A stretch of DNA of 64,000 nt, taken from NCBI GenBank assembly GCA_029204045.2, contig CM055068.1:33363028-33427027 (forward strand), in the 5' to 3' direction. Positions 43,201 to 55,300 of this stretch are shown piece after piece. Numbering within the stretch: position 1 is the first letter of the stretch; each line of letters begins with the position of its first letter. Made by a program: the position numbers and the translations under genes. Source of the stretch: Tillandsia leiboldiana (Eukaryota > Streptophyta > Magnoliopsida > Poales > Bromeliaceae). The notes beneath the pieces were generated by a model. The model was not told where the DNA came from. It ran no database searches and worked only from the letters and a program-made list of their open reading frames with translations.

Positions 43201-43988
43201 TCGGTAGACCCGTCCTCTTGTGGATGTGCGGCAGTAGGTGCCCTCTGGCGGAGCCAGTTTTGGCTGTCACGGACACCCTACGGTAGACCTGTCCTCATAT
43301 GGATGTGCGGCAGTAGTTGGGCGCAGGTTTGACTGGACCCTATATGGCAGTCACTGTGATTTGGTTGATTTAGGATACTGTGTTTGAGTAGATGCATCAT
43401 GTTTTCCATCTGTTCCACTTTTTGAGCATCTAGATAGAGGCATAGTAGCTGTAGAGTTATTCTTTTTTCTGCTCTTTCCTTTCAGCACCGCATTTGTTAC
43501 TTTATTTCTCTAGTAGACTTAGTGGGCAGACCGTCGGGCTTGTTGGCGGCACCCACTGAGAACTACTGTGGGAGGTAGTTCTCACACCCGTCGTGGTGTC
43601 TTTTCCCCAAGGACTTCTACTCCTGTTCCTACTGCTCCAGCGGTTGCTTCTTCAGAGCGAGGTAAGGGAGTCGCGAGCTAGATCCCTACCAGTCGTCGTC
43701 CCTTGAGTAGAGGTACCCTTTTTATATTTTGGGAGTTACTTGTTTGAGAGACCTTGTAGTGAGGTATAGAGTTGTACTTTTATTTCAGAGTTGAGCGACT
43801 TTTGTACTTGTGGTGAGGACTTGGAGTTGTATTTATTTTATTTATAGCAGTTTACTTCCAGCTCTGATATCTGTTTAGTATAGCATCTTCCTTTTGCAGG
43901 TTTGACGCTTCGTCTATACGAGGTTCACCGTATGGGCAGCGGATCTGTTAGCGAGCCCGGGTCGCAGTTTCGACCCCGGGGCGTGACA
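40266..43988 (+). mobile_element. TG2 3' LTR (3723 bp)
   Basis: Follows the polypurine tract and ends GGGGCGTGACA. Near-identical copy of 33875-37588, including the hairpin at 43557-43584. Small differences include GC-part substitutions and a shortened CACCCTCGG near 43200. The next bases ccgct (43989-43993) pair with ccact before the 5' LTR, a TSD with one change; the other C solo LTR reads ccgcg at this point. Confidence 0.93.
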
Positions 43989-45607
43989 CCGCTGGTGTGC
44001 GTGCAGCAACCTCGAGCATCGTAACCAAGTGCAAGATATAACAAAGGGCGCCGCGACACTGGGTCGCCATAATATCGATGGTAATATATAATAATGAGCA
44101 TTAACAGGGGTTAGTAGTATTAAATCATGCCAATACTTTACTCCTACACATTTCCCTTAATTCCGGAATCCAAAACATCGGAAGAAGTACCCACCTCAAA
44201 CACGAAGAAGAAGATGTGCGGAAGCTCCAACTAAAACACCTCCACCTTGTGCCCGAAAAAGCTACATTAAGAATCATTGTTAAAAAAGCATCGTCGTGGT
44301 AAAAAACACTCAAAAACGGGGCGAAACGGGCCAAAAACGGAGCTTCCGGACTGTTAGGCTGGGGGCTGGTGCACGGGTCCAGGCATGGACCGGGTCCACG
44401 ACAAAAGGCGGCGACGGCGCAGACCGGGAGCACGGCACGGTGGACCACTGGAGCATAGCCAGAGTCGTGGACCGGGCTCACGGCTACAGTGGCGGCGTGT
44501 CGCAGACCGGGTGCACGCCGCAGCGGTAGACCGCTGCGGCTTGGGCCGGGCCGCGCATGGGCAAAAAGCGCGCACCGGGTCCACCCCCACGGCTGCGGTG
44601 GCAAGCACCGAGTGCATGCCTAATGTGTGCACCGCGCGGCCTGGGCTGGGCTGGCGCACGCGCCCGTGCGCCGGGTCTGCGCCTTCGGGCTGCGGAGGCG
44701 TTCACCGGGTGCACGCCGGTCCGGTGGACCGCGCGGCCTGGCGCACGCATCCGTGCGCCGGGTCCGCGCCCCCTGGGCCGCGGAGATGTGTGCCGGGTGC
44801 ACACCGGTCTGGTGGACCGCGTGGGCGGAGCTCGGGCCGGATGAACAGTAAACCCTAATCGTCTCTTTTCCGGCTCCGGTTGCGACCACGCGACCACGGC
44901 GGCTGCGGCGACGACCTCGTGAACACTATAACGGCGGCGGCGGCCTCCCGTTTAACAATGGCGGAGGCGGCCTCCCGCTTAATACCAAACTCGCATCGCA
45001 CCCGACATCCGAACCACCAACACCGGAAACGCCAAACCCTAGAAAATAAAAACAACGATGCTAACCTTGATCTACCGGGGGCGATGATCCGATCTCGTTC
45101 TTCGATTTCCGACACGTTGATCTCAAGAGACGGGATCCTCCTTCTCCCTCTTTCTCTCTCTCTCCCGAGCGGCTATGGTTACCTTTCTTCGGGCATAAGA
45201 GGCCTAGGGCAACCCTTACATATCATCCGTTCCTCAAACGGATGTATCAAAATAATTAAATCAAAATAATTAATTACAATATAAATAAAATAAATAAATA
45301 ACATAAATAAGATTAAAAAACTGATCGTAGAAAGATTCCGTCCGATCTCCTCGAAAAGCGTGCCGTCCACTTAGCACGGATTCCGATGCACCACTCAAAG
45401 GCAAACGCTTTGACCCCCATTCCGGGAGATCCGTAAATCGGAATCCGAATCCGATCGCTTTGCCGTTCTCCATTTTTCGAGCTCAATCGCAAAAAAAATA
45501 CTCGCGGTCCAGGCCGGTCCATTGCAGAAAACACAGTGAAAAGTTTTCCTAACTATCCTGTTATAAAAAGAAGGTATTCAAAGGCATTGGAACGCCAGGA
45601 CACTACA
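43989..45607 (-). mobile_element. Solo LTR of family C, right part
   Basis: Resumes the family C text (GTGTGCGTGCAGCAACCTCGAGC matches 27176 onward in the other copy) and ends TTACA-type CACTACA at 45607, followed by attga (45608-45612), a perfect match to 33008-33012. GC-rich overlapping ORFs at 44350-44860 are not genes. Confidence 0.92.
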
Positions 45608-45633
45608 ATTGAAGAAAAAGACTTGAAGAACTA
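45608..45633 (+). pseudogene. PMD pseudogene continuation (fragment)
   Basis: 26 bp between the C solo LTR and LTR G. Joined in concept to the end of the part before 33012, one frame reads on across the gap (…VLKIEEKDLKNY). The remainder should lie beyond G, outside the window. Confidence 0.45.
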
Positions 45634-46098
45634 TGTGGTGTCCCGGTTGCCTCGGTTACCCGTGTGGCGTGGCCGCACGTCTGGCGGCGAGAAAACACCT
45701 GTTATTGGTGTTTAGAGTGCGTTGTGTGTCAAACGGATGCCAAAAACAGACTCAGAGTGTGAAAACGGTCAAAAATGACTATTTCTGGAATTTTTGGGCT
45801 TACCGGGTATTTTTACTTTGTGTGCGGGTCTACAGGTTCTGTGGTGCACCAAGAGCGCCGAAATCTCGCGTCGCCACGTGTCAGCGTGGGGTTGGCGCAG
45901 CCCGGCCACGCGTCGCGCCCGCGTTGGGCCGCGCGCGGACATGAGCGGACGTGCGCGCTGCGGGGCCTTGCCCGGCACGTCCTCGCGCAGCGCCACGTGG
46001 CCCCCTCCCGTTGGAGGGCGCCCGCCTGCCCCCCCCGGGCGCCGCAGAGCTGGGCCGAGTTGGGCTCGGCCGAGCGCAGTGCAGGGGCACAGTGCCCC

Positions 46099-46129
<31 letters not shown>

Positions 46130-47855
46130 CCCTGTTTTCTCTCTTCTTTCTTTTTTTTTCTTCTTCTTCTTCTCCTTGTAGCAGCTCTTCCTCCCTCTTC
46201 TCAAGCTTTTTGCACCTGGGATTCTTCACAGCAGGACACCTCTCCCTCTTCTACAACTTCACCTCTACCATTGTTGGCCAGAAGGGAGCTTGGGGAGACC
46301 ATCTTCTTCCTCAAGTGTAGCACACCATTAGTGCAGTTTCGGAGCTTCACCGTCGCTTTTTGGTGCAAAATTTCCCCAGACCTTATCTCTTGGAATTTTA
46401 AACTAAAATTTGGAAGGGTTCTCCGAGGTAAATCTACAAGTTTTATATTCAACTTTTTTCGTGAATCTTGGGATTTTTTGGAGTATTTTTGGTTTTTCTA
46501 GAACCATCCCGCACAGATTTTGTGCTTGGACACTCTTGAGTAATTTTAAGTTTTCTCTTTCATACGAGCTCAGATTTAGGAGTTCTTTAGCTTTATTTGC
46601 ATCTATACTCGACGAGGAATCCATCGTCACCTTTCTTACTAGATTCGGAGCTCGTTTGGTCAGGTAAATGTCGCCATCTTACAGACCCTTCCTTGCAGAT
46701 TTTTAGTGGTGAAGTTTTTCGTGTTCCTTTGAGTCACGAGCTGTTGTATGGTGGTAGCTACGAGATTATCATGATTTTTGGGGGTCTCTTTGTATGGATG
46801 TGTTAACAAGATATAAAAGAGCATTTTTCATGTTGGAACTTAAGAGGAATTACATTTAAATTAAGCTCCAAAAATTCCTTCCCTTATCACCTTAGACTAT
46901 TGCTGAATTTTTGGATATTACCGCGCAGCGCTTGTTATTTCATCATTTACGCCCAATCCGGGAGTCGGATTGGGGTGATTTCTACGCCATTATTTTCTTG
47001 AGGAGTTGAGGTATCTTCACGCTGGATTTCAGGTTGATCGGGCTTTGGATCGATAGTTTTCAGGTGGGTTGTTTTTGTCTCCAAAACCGGCGAACGGTTC
47101 TCTAACTCTATTTTGTTAGTATGCATACACGACTAAGTGTACACCCTATATGTTTGAGTTGTAAGCTTGGTAATTGTTCATGTTATGTGAATGAGAACTT
47201 ACAAGATTTAGATATCCATGTGATGGTTATTGAAAGCTTACATAGGTGTAGTGTTCCCCTGTGAGATTGAGATCATGCATGATTTAATATACAACCTATA
47301 GGATTGAGATGTAAGCATGAGAAATGGTCTAGATTACGTGGATTAATGCTTACTTGATTTATTGTATATGTTTTGGTGGATTTGAGATCTCGCAGGTTGT
47401 AAAATGGTTATGTTTACCTTATACTAGTTGAGAGCATGTTTAGGAAGATGATGTTTATTTTGGTTGATATTGAGATCATGTCTGATAGTGTTCCTTATTT
47501 ATGTTTCAGTTTAACTAAACACTATTATTGGAACTTTGACCTAGCACCCTGTCATATATTACATGTTTCAACCAGACTAGTAGAAAATCCCAACTTGGGC
47601 TAGTTTATTTATGCTTTAGACACTCCCACACTTTTATTCGCTTTTCCTGAACTTAGAGTGTTCCTCGCCCGGGTAGTGGGTCGAGTAGTCGGGATGTTGT
47701 GGGATGCATGTTACACTCGTGCCTGGGGGCCGAGTGGAGTCTGGTAGCTGTGGTTAGATCAGTGCTAGTCTTGGGAGCCGTCTGAGTCGACGGTGGGTCC
47801 CAGCTGTCGAGTATTTTCAGCCAGTGGGTTAGAGTTGTGTTTTGGGTACTGTCGA
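45634..47855 (+). mobile_element. Gypsy-type LTR G (left part)
   Basis: Starts TGTGGTGTCCCGGTTGCC, similar to other Gypsy LTR starts, preceded by aacta (45629-45633). It has G-box rich DNA (45869, 45992), CT and TTC microsatellites, the AGGTGGGTTG...CCAAAACCGG block and the GGGAGCCGT...GACGGTGG block of related LTRs. Cut at 47855 by H. Overlapping GC-rich ORFs at 45770-46320 are not supported as genes. Confidence 0.7.
46103..46174 (+). repeat. (CT)n and (TTC)n microsatellites in LTR G
   Basis: A CT run at 46103-46129 is followed by T-rich sequence and TTC repeats to 46174, in the likely leader of LTR G. Confidence 0.9.
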
Positions 47856-49365
47856 TGTGAGGACCCGAATTTTCACAAGAGGATTACTGTTGGATCAACA
47901 GCTTCTGGAGGCCTTTGTTGGGTGTTAGAGTTATTTGGGTGCGTTTCGGACTCAAGAAATGGACTTAGTGTGTTGAATTGATCCCGAGTGTAGTCGAAGG
48001 CACCCGTCGAAATTTAGAAGTGGTTTTGCGCGAAATGGACATCGGATCTGGATTCAGCGCAGAAAAATGATGGAAATTGACTACTTGAACGTATTTTTCT
48101 GAGTCCGGACGCCCGAAAACGGACACCCGAAAGTTTTTAGTGTTTTCGGGTGCACGGTGGACAAGTGGACCGAGGAGTGTGCCACGTGGCGGCTTTCTAG
48201 TGGTGCCGTACGTCACGTGGCGGAGCTGGAGAGGCGGCGCAGTGGGCTCGGCCCACGGGAGTGAGCGCGGGCAGGTTCGCGGGCCGGGCAAGCGCGCGGG
48301 CAGGGCGCACGGGCTGGCGCGGTGTTCTGAGTTGGTGTGCCACGTGGCGGTTCCCCATTGGGCGCGCTGGGGACACGTGGCGGCTTCGGGTTCGGCGGGT
48401 GCATCGGGTGCGTGCATCGGGCGCAGCGAGTGGAGGCGGTGACACGTGGTGCACAGGGATTGGTCGGTTAATGCACGCGGGACAGCGTGTGATTCGCGCC
48501 GGGCGCGATGCACGGTGGATCGCCTCGGGCCATGTGTCGCCCGCTCATTGGCGGGCGCAGTGACCCGGCGGATCTGGCGTGAACCGCGGTCCACGCTTTC
48601 CGGCGTGGACCGCGTCACCAAGCGATGCGCCGCGATCGGTGGGCGCGCGGGGCGCGGAGAAGGGTGACGTGGCGTGCCGAGGCGGTTTCGGGCGCGCACA
48701 GTAGCGGGCCGTGGGCCGGATTCGAGCGCCCGAATCCGGCGCCCGAATCCGGGAGACTTGTGGGCTGGGCTGGGCCTATTTTTCCGAGACTTAGATAGGG
48801 ATTGAGAGAGAGAGCCCTTTAGAAAACTTGTTCCTCTTGATGTTTTTGATCTCTCGGTGGATCCCCAGGATTTTTGGAGGCTCGGCAACGGTGATCTTGG
48901 TTTTACAGTGCGCCTCGACGTTCCCCTTTTTTGGCCCGTTTCCGTCGCAGTTCAGTCGAAAAATTCCTGTGCGCAAACCAGAAGGAATTTTCAGGCGATT
49001 TCTATGACAGTGTGTTCCTAAGAGGTAAGGCTTCAATTTTTGTGCTGATCGTTTCGCTCTATTTTGGGTTTTTGGCATGGTTCCCGAGGCACCTTTTGAA
49101 CCCATTTTCTGTGGTGGATTTTTGGACAGCATAGGCTTGTTCTATTTTTATCTTGACCTACAAGCATTGGATCAGGGCATGTAAGTACTTGTTTTGGATC
49201 TACTCGTCGCAAGGATCGCAGCCGTAATTTTTCTGGATTTTTTTGAGGGCCGCACATAGGTGAAAAATCCCCTTTTACTATGCTATTTTGTAAAACAGCA
49301 AATGCTGTTCCCGGGGGAGGCCCATTCATGTTGTGTTCGGATATCTTGCTATGTTTCGCAGAATC
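47856..49365 (+). mobile_element. Gypsy-type LTR H (left part) inserted in G
   Basis: Starts TGTGAGGACCCGAATTTTC at 47856 in the G text GTACTGTCGA, so gtcga (47851-47855) is the likely TSD. Five CACGTG boxes occur between 48183 and 48448, and GCGCCCGAATC palindromes at 48727-48752. The expected TATA position reads CCTATTTTTCC, so its promoter looks dead. Broken at 49365 by SIRE-2. Confidence 0.8.
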
Positions 49366-50509
49366 TGTTACGGCTTTTTGTGTTGGCATATTTCGTGAGT
49401 TGAGTCGGAGTCTTGAAGTGATCAAATTGTCAATCAGCAATCGAAGACTTAGAGAAGATTAAACAAGAGCTCAAGTTGACACTCAGTGTTTTGAGTCTTG
49501 AAGATTGAAGTTGAAGAATTGTGGATCATATACATCAATCTTAAGGAAAATGGATTCGGATTGATCAGGTACGTTTAACTAAATAATTTTGGTGATCCGA
49601 ATACATTTGTGTAGTTTAGAAACACTTGGATAAGTTTTCAATGCATAAAAATCAAAAAACTTTTTTTTCAGGAAATCCAGTCCGGAACAGAAAATTCTGT
49701 TCAAGACCCCGAACCTTATTTTTTCAGGAATTCTCTGAAAAACAACGACAGTCCGGAACGAGCCAATCCAATCCGGACTGCCGTGCGGAAAAAATTCTGT
49801 TAAGTCAGTTTTTGATGCTTATCTCTTTCCAAAGGTTTCTAACCTATAAACAGACACTTAGGGTTTCTCAAGAACTACCGACTAAATTTAGAAAACACTT
49901 GAGAGCAACCCTAGAGGCTAGGTTTTTATCGTTCTTCTTTATAGCCTCTTTTAGGTCAATTCGACGGTTCTTCCAAGATCTATCTTTTGTCGAATTGATC
50001 TAGTCTTTGCTTAGAGATTCCTTCTACGGTTCTTCAATGATAATCTAAGCAAAGGATCACCATCGAAGCCAATATTTCTATCGGCTAAGTTTGCGTCGTG
50101 GATTCGACGTAGCATCGTGGATTCGGTGTGTTGAAGGCGTTTCGTGGATTCGAAACGTGTGCTCGTGGATTCGAGTAGCGTTCGTGGATTCGAACGTGTG
50201 CAGTGGACGTGCACTCCGTGGAACGCAAGGTCCGAAGAAGTTGAAGGAGGGGTTTGAGTCCGTGGAGTCGGTAATCACCTTGTTATTCTTCTATTCTTAG
50301 TGGATTGTTATTGCGTGTTGGTCCCGTGGTTTTTCTCCTGGATTGGAGTTTCCACGTATATCTCGGTGTGCTATTTTTATTTTCCGCATTGGTTTTTATT
50401 TTGCACTGAGATTGGTTTTATAAGTATTACACCTATTCACCCCCCCTCTAGTTGTTTGATAGTACCTATTTAGATCCTTGTGGATCCTTAAAATATATAA
50501 AAACCTACA
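49366..50509 (+). mobile_element. SIRE-2 5' LTR (1144 bp)
   Basis: Starts TGTTACGGCTTTTTG and ends AACCTACA before a primer binding site. The start matches the SIRE-1 LTR in sense (TGTTACGGAATTTGAG, then TTTCGTGA). TATA-like CCTATAAACAG lies at 49843-49852. The U3 has TCCGGA-centred sites rather than full GATCCGGATC. A hairpin array occupies 50092-50197. The preceding gaatc (49361-49365) is the likely TSD. Confidence 0.88.
50092..50197 (+). repeat. UGGAUU hairpin array in SIRE-2 leader
   Basis: Five TGGATT loops at 50099, 50118, 50145, 50166 and 50185 sit in arms TGCGTCG/CGACGTA, GCATCG/CGGTGT, GCGTTTCG/CGAAACGT, TGCTCG/CGAGTA and GCGTTCG/CGAACGT (some G-U pairs). Pairing holds in all five although the arms differ. 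A sixth, variant hairpin (GTGCA/TGCAC, loop GTGGACG) follows at 50197-50213. Confidence 0.92.
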
Positions 50510-50511
50510 AG

Positions 50512-50523
50512 TGGTATCGGAGC
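50512..50523 (+). promoter_or_regulatory. Primer binding site of SIRE-2
   Basis: TGGTATCGGAGC two bases after the LTR end, matching tRNA-Met with one change from the SIRE-1 site. Confidence 0.88.
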
Positions 50524-50543
50524 GGATTTTAGGTTTATCTATC

Positions 50544-52303
50544 ATGTCGGGTGAAAGTGGTAATATTTATAGACCTCCTCTTTTTGATGGGACTAATTAT
50601 GCGTATTGGAAAGTGCGGATGAGAGCATTTCTCATCTCAATTGATGAGCGGGTATGGCAAACTGTGGAATACGGTTGGATGCATCCTGTTGAGGAAGTAG
50701 GAAATTCTACTACCCCAAAACCTCGCTCTAGATGGTCCAAAGAGGAAATCGAAAGATCTTCTTGCAATGGGAAAGGTATGAACGCTCTATATAATTCTCT
50801 TTCCTCGACTGAGTTCACACGAATTTCCACGTGTGAAACCGCGAAGGAAATTTGGGATATTCTCAAAATTACACATGAGGGTACTAATCTAGTAAAAATT
50901 CAAAAGCTCCAGATGCTTACAAGTCAATTTGACTCTATTCATATGGATGAGCATGAATTATTTACTGATTATTACACAAGACTTCAAGATATAATCAACA
51001 CTTGTGCTAATTTAGGAGAAAAGATCCCAGAGTCGAAAGTTGTAAGAAAGATACTTCGGACTCTTTCGGAACGGTTTAGGGCAAAGATTGCCGCCATTGA
51101 AACCATTAGTCATCCAGATGAGATGAGAGTAGAGGAATTAGTAGGTGCTTTGCAAACTTATGAGATGACTTTTCCTACTAATCAAGTTTCTTCCAAGTCT
51201 TCTTCTAAGCTTACAGGTGTTGCATTCAAATCTACAAAGGAAGAAGATGGCGAATCAAGTTCCGACGATGAAATCTCTTTTGCCGATTTTGAAGAACAAT
51301 TGGCGCGGATCATAAAGAAATTTCGTCGGAAGTTTTGGAAGAATCGAACCGATGGATCTTCATCCTCGAAACCATCTAAAGGATCATCGGGTTCTAAATC
51401 CTCTAACCTCAAAAGCTCTGCAAAACCTTCTAAGGAAAAAGATGAATTCGAAGGGGAAATCCAATGTTATAGATGCAAAGGCTACGGCCATATTTCAACG
51501 GATTGTCCTTCTCCAAAATCATATAAAAAGAAGGCTTTGCAAGCGAAAACTTGGGACGATTCTACTTCTAATGAATCGACCTCAAGTAAAGAGGAAAAAG
51601 TCGTTGCCTTACATGTTTCTCAAATTCCCTCTTCTAATTTTTGCTTATCATATCTAATCACTGACTCTACTCCTTTGATTTTGTATGAAACATCAACATC
51701 CGATGGAGAGTCATCAAGTGAGGGGGAGTCGGACAAAGAAGAACTCGTTGAGGCATATCAACAACTTCTTACGGAATCTAAGAAGATGGCCAAGCATATC
51801 AAGAAGTTGAGGATGCAACGACTAGGGGCTAAAGACGAGAATCATGCTTTAAAGATAAAACTTCATGATCTCGAGGAGGAACGAGAACGTTTATTGGATA
51901 ACAATAAAATCATCCAAGAAGAGCGAAACCAATCAGAGACAAACGTTAAATCATATATGGACAAGATTCGTTTTCTAGAAAAACAGTTTGAGGAAATTCA
52001 TGTCACCAACCAAGCTTTGACCAAGCAAGTTCATCAACTTAAATCCGACATACAAAGGCTTTCAACCGGTTCCAAGAAACTTGATTGTATGTCAGGATTA
52101 GGTAAAACAAGCAAGGTTGGTTTGGGATTTAAAAGGAACCAAACTGTGAAGGCTTCAAGTTCCACAACTAAATTGAGAGGAAGAACTTGTCACGAATGTG
52201 GACTTGAACGACATTTGATGAAGATGTGCCCGAAAAAGAGAAAGAGGAATTCATCGGCAACTTCATCTACGGAGCGAACTCAACGGAATCAAAAGACACA
52301 TCA
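50544..52303 (+). CDS. SIRE-2 gag, 3'-truncated by E insertion
   Basis: An open frame from MSGESGNIYRPPLFDG, clearly homologous to the SIRE-1 gag start. I chose this ATG because the upstream in-frame ATG (50478) lies in the LTR before the primer binding site. It has UBN2-type capsid text, zinc knuckle CYRCKGYGHISTDC (about 308-321), a coiled-coil region (about 405-520) and a second knuckle CHECGLERHLMKMC (about 549-562). No stop or frameshift is seen across 586 codons, so this gag was intact when family E landed at 52304; protease, integrase and RT must lie beyond the E element, outside the window. It diverges clearly from SIRE-1, so it is another Sirevirus subfamily. Confidence 0.9.
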
Positions 52304-55300
52304 TGTGATGATCCGGACTTCCATAGAGATTTTGTAGTGTTAACAGCGACTATAGGAAGCTTACATAGTGTAATGGAGCTTGTAGTATGGAAATCGGACC
52401 TCAGAATGGACCCGGTGCAAAATCAGATCAAGTGGGCTTTTCCGGGTGCTTTCGGCAAAATTTCAGACGAGAATTTGGAGAAACGGACGGTGGATTTGGA
52501 CTCAGCGTGCGAAAACGATCAAAAATGGACTATTTACTTGTTTTCGGTGCCAAGGTACTGTTCACGCCGGAATAGTAACTCCGGCCACCGGAAAAACTGT
52601 TCCGGCGACCGGCGGCAAGCGGCGAGCGGCGGAGCACGGCGGCGGAGCGGCAGAGCGGGCCGCGGGCGGGCGCGCGGGCGCGGGCAGGCGCGCGGGCGCT
52701 CGGGCAGGCGCGCGGTCCACGGGCCGGCGTGCACCGGAGGTAGGACACGTGGCAGCTTGTGACTTGTTGGTGTTGTGGGCGCGGTCCAAGAGGAGTTTGA
52801 GCGGGAGGGTGGACACGTGGCGACCACTGGTTGGCGGGTCCACGTGCACGCGGTCCACGGAGCGGGTGCTGGCCGCCTCGGGGCGCGTGCGTGCAGGGTG
52901 GCAGGCGGCGGCGCAGGCGCGCACGTGGGCGCGGTCGGTTGACTGAGTGCGGTCCACGTGTCGCCGCCACAATGCGCCACGTGTCGAGCAGCGGATGGCC
53001 GGTGTGGCTGTCCGCTGTTCGGGTGTCGACGTGGCTGCCTGTGGGCGTTTCGGGCGTGCACAGTGTTGGGCCGGGCCCAACACTGTAGCAGCCTGAAAAG
53101 TGCGGGCGCCCGGATTTGGGCCCAAAAGCCCAATTTCGGGAGTTCTCGAGTTTGGGCCTATAAATAGGCCCTTTGCACTACCTTTTCGGGCTTTTCCCGA
53201 GCTCTCTGGCCAGAGGACCCTTCACCAAATTTGTTGCTCACCTTGTCGTGCATCTTGTGGAGGAAGCTCAGAATTTTTGGAGAGCGCGGCGTCGACGACT
53301 TCGGCATCGTAGCGCAGAGCGACGTTCCTTCATCGAAGGCCCGTTATCGTCGCATTTTGGTCTGAGAGGTCCACAGAGCTACCCCGGCAGTCTTTTTGGA
53401 CGATTTTCACGGCGTCGGATTCACGAGAGGTAGATCTACGATTATTGTATTGTCCACGTTTCTCAGATTTGAGCTTTGTTTGGGGTTCTGGGTACGTTTT
53501 TAACCCCTTTGCCGCTGATGGAATTTCTGGACAGCGACACCTTGCCGGATTTTTATCTCCGCAACCGGGCATCGGATGGAGACGAGCCTCTGGACTTTTT
53601 TCATCTACTCGACACGAGGATTGTCACAGTATTTTTATTGGATTTTTCTAAGGCTTACCCAAAGGTATATTTTTCTCCCTTTATCTGTGCATGGAAATAC
53701 AGATGTGTGGTTGTGTGTTTGTGAGCGCCCTGTATTGTGGAATTTGTAACTCAGCCTACGGGCTCAGAATTTGACGTACAGGTACTCGTTTCGAAGGTAT
53801 CGACGCGAGGAACGCGATATTATTTTTGTTGGATTTTTCTGAGTCCGTTCTATAGGTGGAAATTTCACATCTTTGAGGCTCTTTTCGCAGATTGTGTAGA
53901 CTTGGAATATTTTTGGATTAAGTGTAACGTTGAACCTTATTGTTGTCCCCAGGAGGGTTCGCGAGTGTTTCTGAACCTGTTGGAATTGGAGGAAATTGAA
54001 GATAGTGTATTCTGGGTGTTTTCAACTGTTTGGAGCCAAGGTTAGCGCGACATTTACCGAGGGTGCAATTTCAGCAGAATTTGGACTATGAGCGTCTACA
54101 CACTTCACCGACTTCGGCTTTGCCTGCGGAAAGCGCTTCAGGTGGGTGCTTTGTTTCCAGAACCGGTGGACGGTTCTCTAATTCTGTATGTTTGGATGCA
54201 TGCATGTTTAGGGTACATCGTTTATACTTGTAAGGTAGGTAAGCTTGATAATTGTATAAGTGATTGCAAGAATAGCATTTATGATGTATACTGAGGGCTT
54301 GCATGACTTGGACATCTACGTGATGATTAGTGTAAGCTTACCTAGGATAATGTTAACCTATGAGATTATGTAACATGCCATGTTAGCACATAGCCTTTCA
54401 TGTGGTTGGTTTATGCTTTGGGACAGGATTTCGTACCTATGTGTGGATTTTCACTCTGAGGAGTTATTATGATCGAGGATTATGATCAGGTGTAGGCATG
54501 TGGTTTACTTTCTATATCATTCTTGAGGACAAATGCATGCTTGTATGGACATATAGTTAGGCCCCCTTTTATTCCTACACTACTTATTGGAACTTGATTT
54601 AGGAGAAACCCTGCTTTTCCTTTCTCCTTCTTTGTTAGTCAGGCGGTCAGTGTTGCTCGGATTCGAGCAGGGGTCCGGGTAGTGTAGTCGGGACTTTGTG
54701 TCAGGGACAGGTTGGATTAGTTGTGGGGCTCTGCGGCGACCGCGGATATTGGGCGGTTGACCGGATATTTACTTATGCATCGGATTGGGTATCAGATTTC
54801 TCTAGTGGATAGAGTTCCCACTTTGTGAGTATTATTATACCAGATTGGGGATCGGGGTTCCTTTAGTGGACAGAGTTTTCCACTTTGATCATAGTTATGA
54901 TCAAAGTCCTGCTATACTGAGATACTTGTTACAGAGATACTATACTCGTGTGGGTCGCTCCCCTCGAGTGCCACTCCGGAGTGTGCGATCGGACGGTTAG
55001 AGTTGCCGATCTGTTACTTATTTTGGGATGCGAGCCATGTGGGCCGGTCCCGCGGTTTCGAGCCATGTGTGCAGATTCCGCTGAGCAGGCAATGCCAGTT
55101 TCACTGGCGGCACAAGATTGGGTTATTACCGGCATTTACCTTCTTGATGCACTCGTGTCCCGAGGGGACCGCGTGGAGTCTAGTAGCTGTGTTTAGACCA
55201 GTGTTAGTGTTGTTAGGAACCGTTTGGGGATTGATGGTGGTCCCGTGGTTATGGTGAGTTGTTGACCGTTGTGCGAGAGGCTTGGTGATCTGGAGTCTAT

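Noticed and set aside
46103..46174. CT/TTC tract as a functional regulatory element
   Set aside because: Simple sequence repeats of this size are common; nothing around it supports a specific role.
50478..50543. Upstream start for SIRE-2 gag
   Set aside because: Lies in the LTR end and across the primer binding site; the homologous SIRE-1 gag starts at the position equivalent to 50544.
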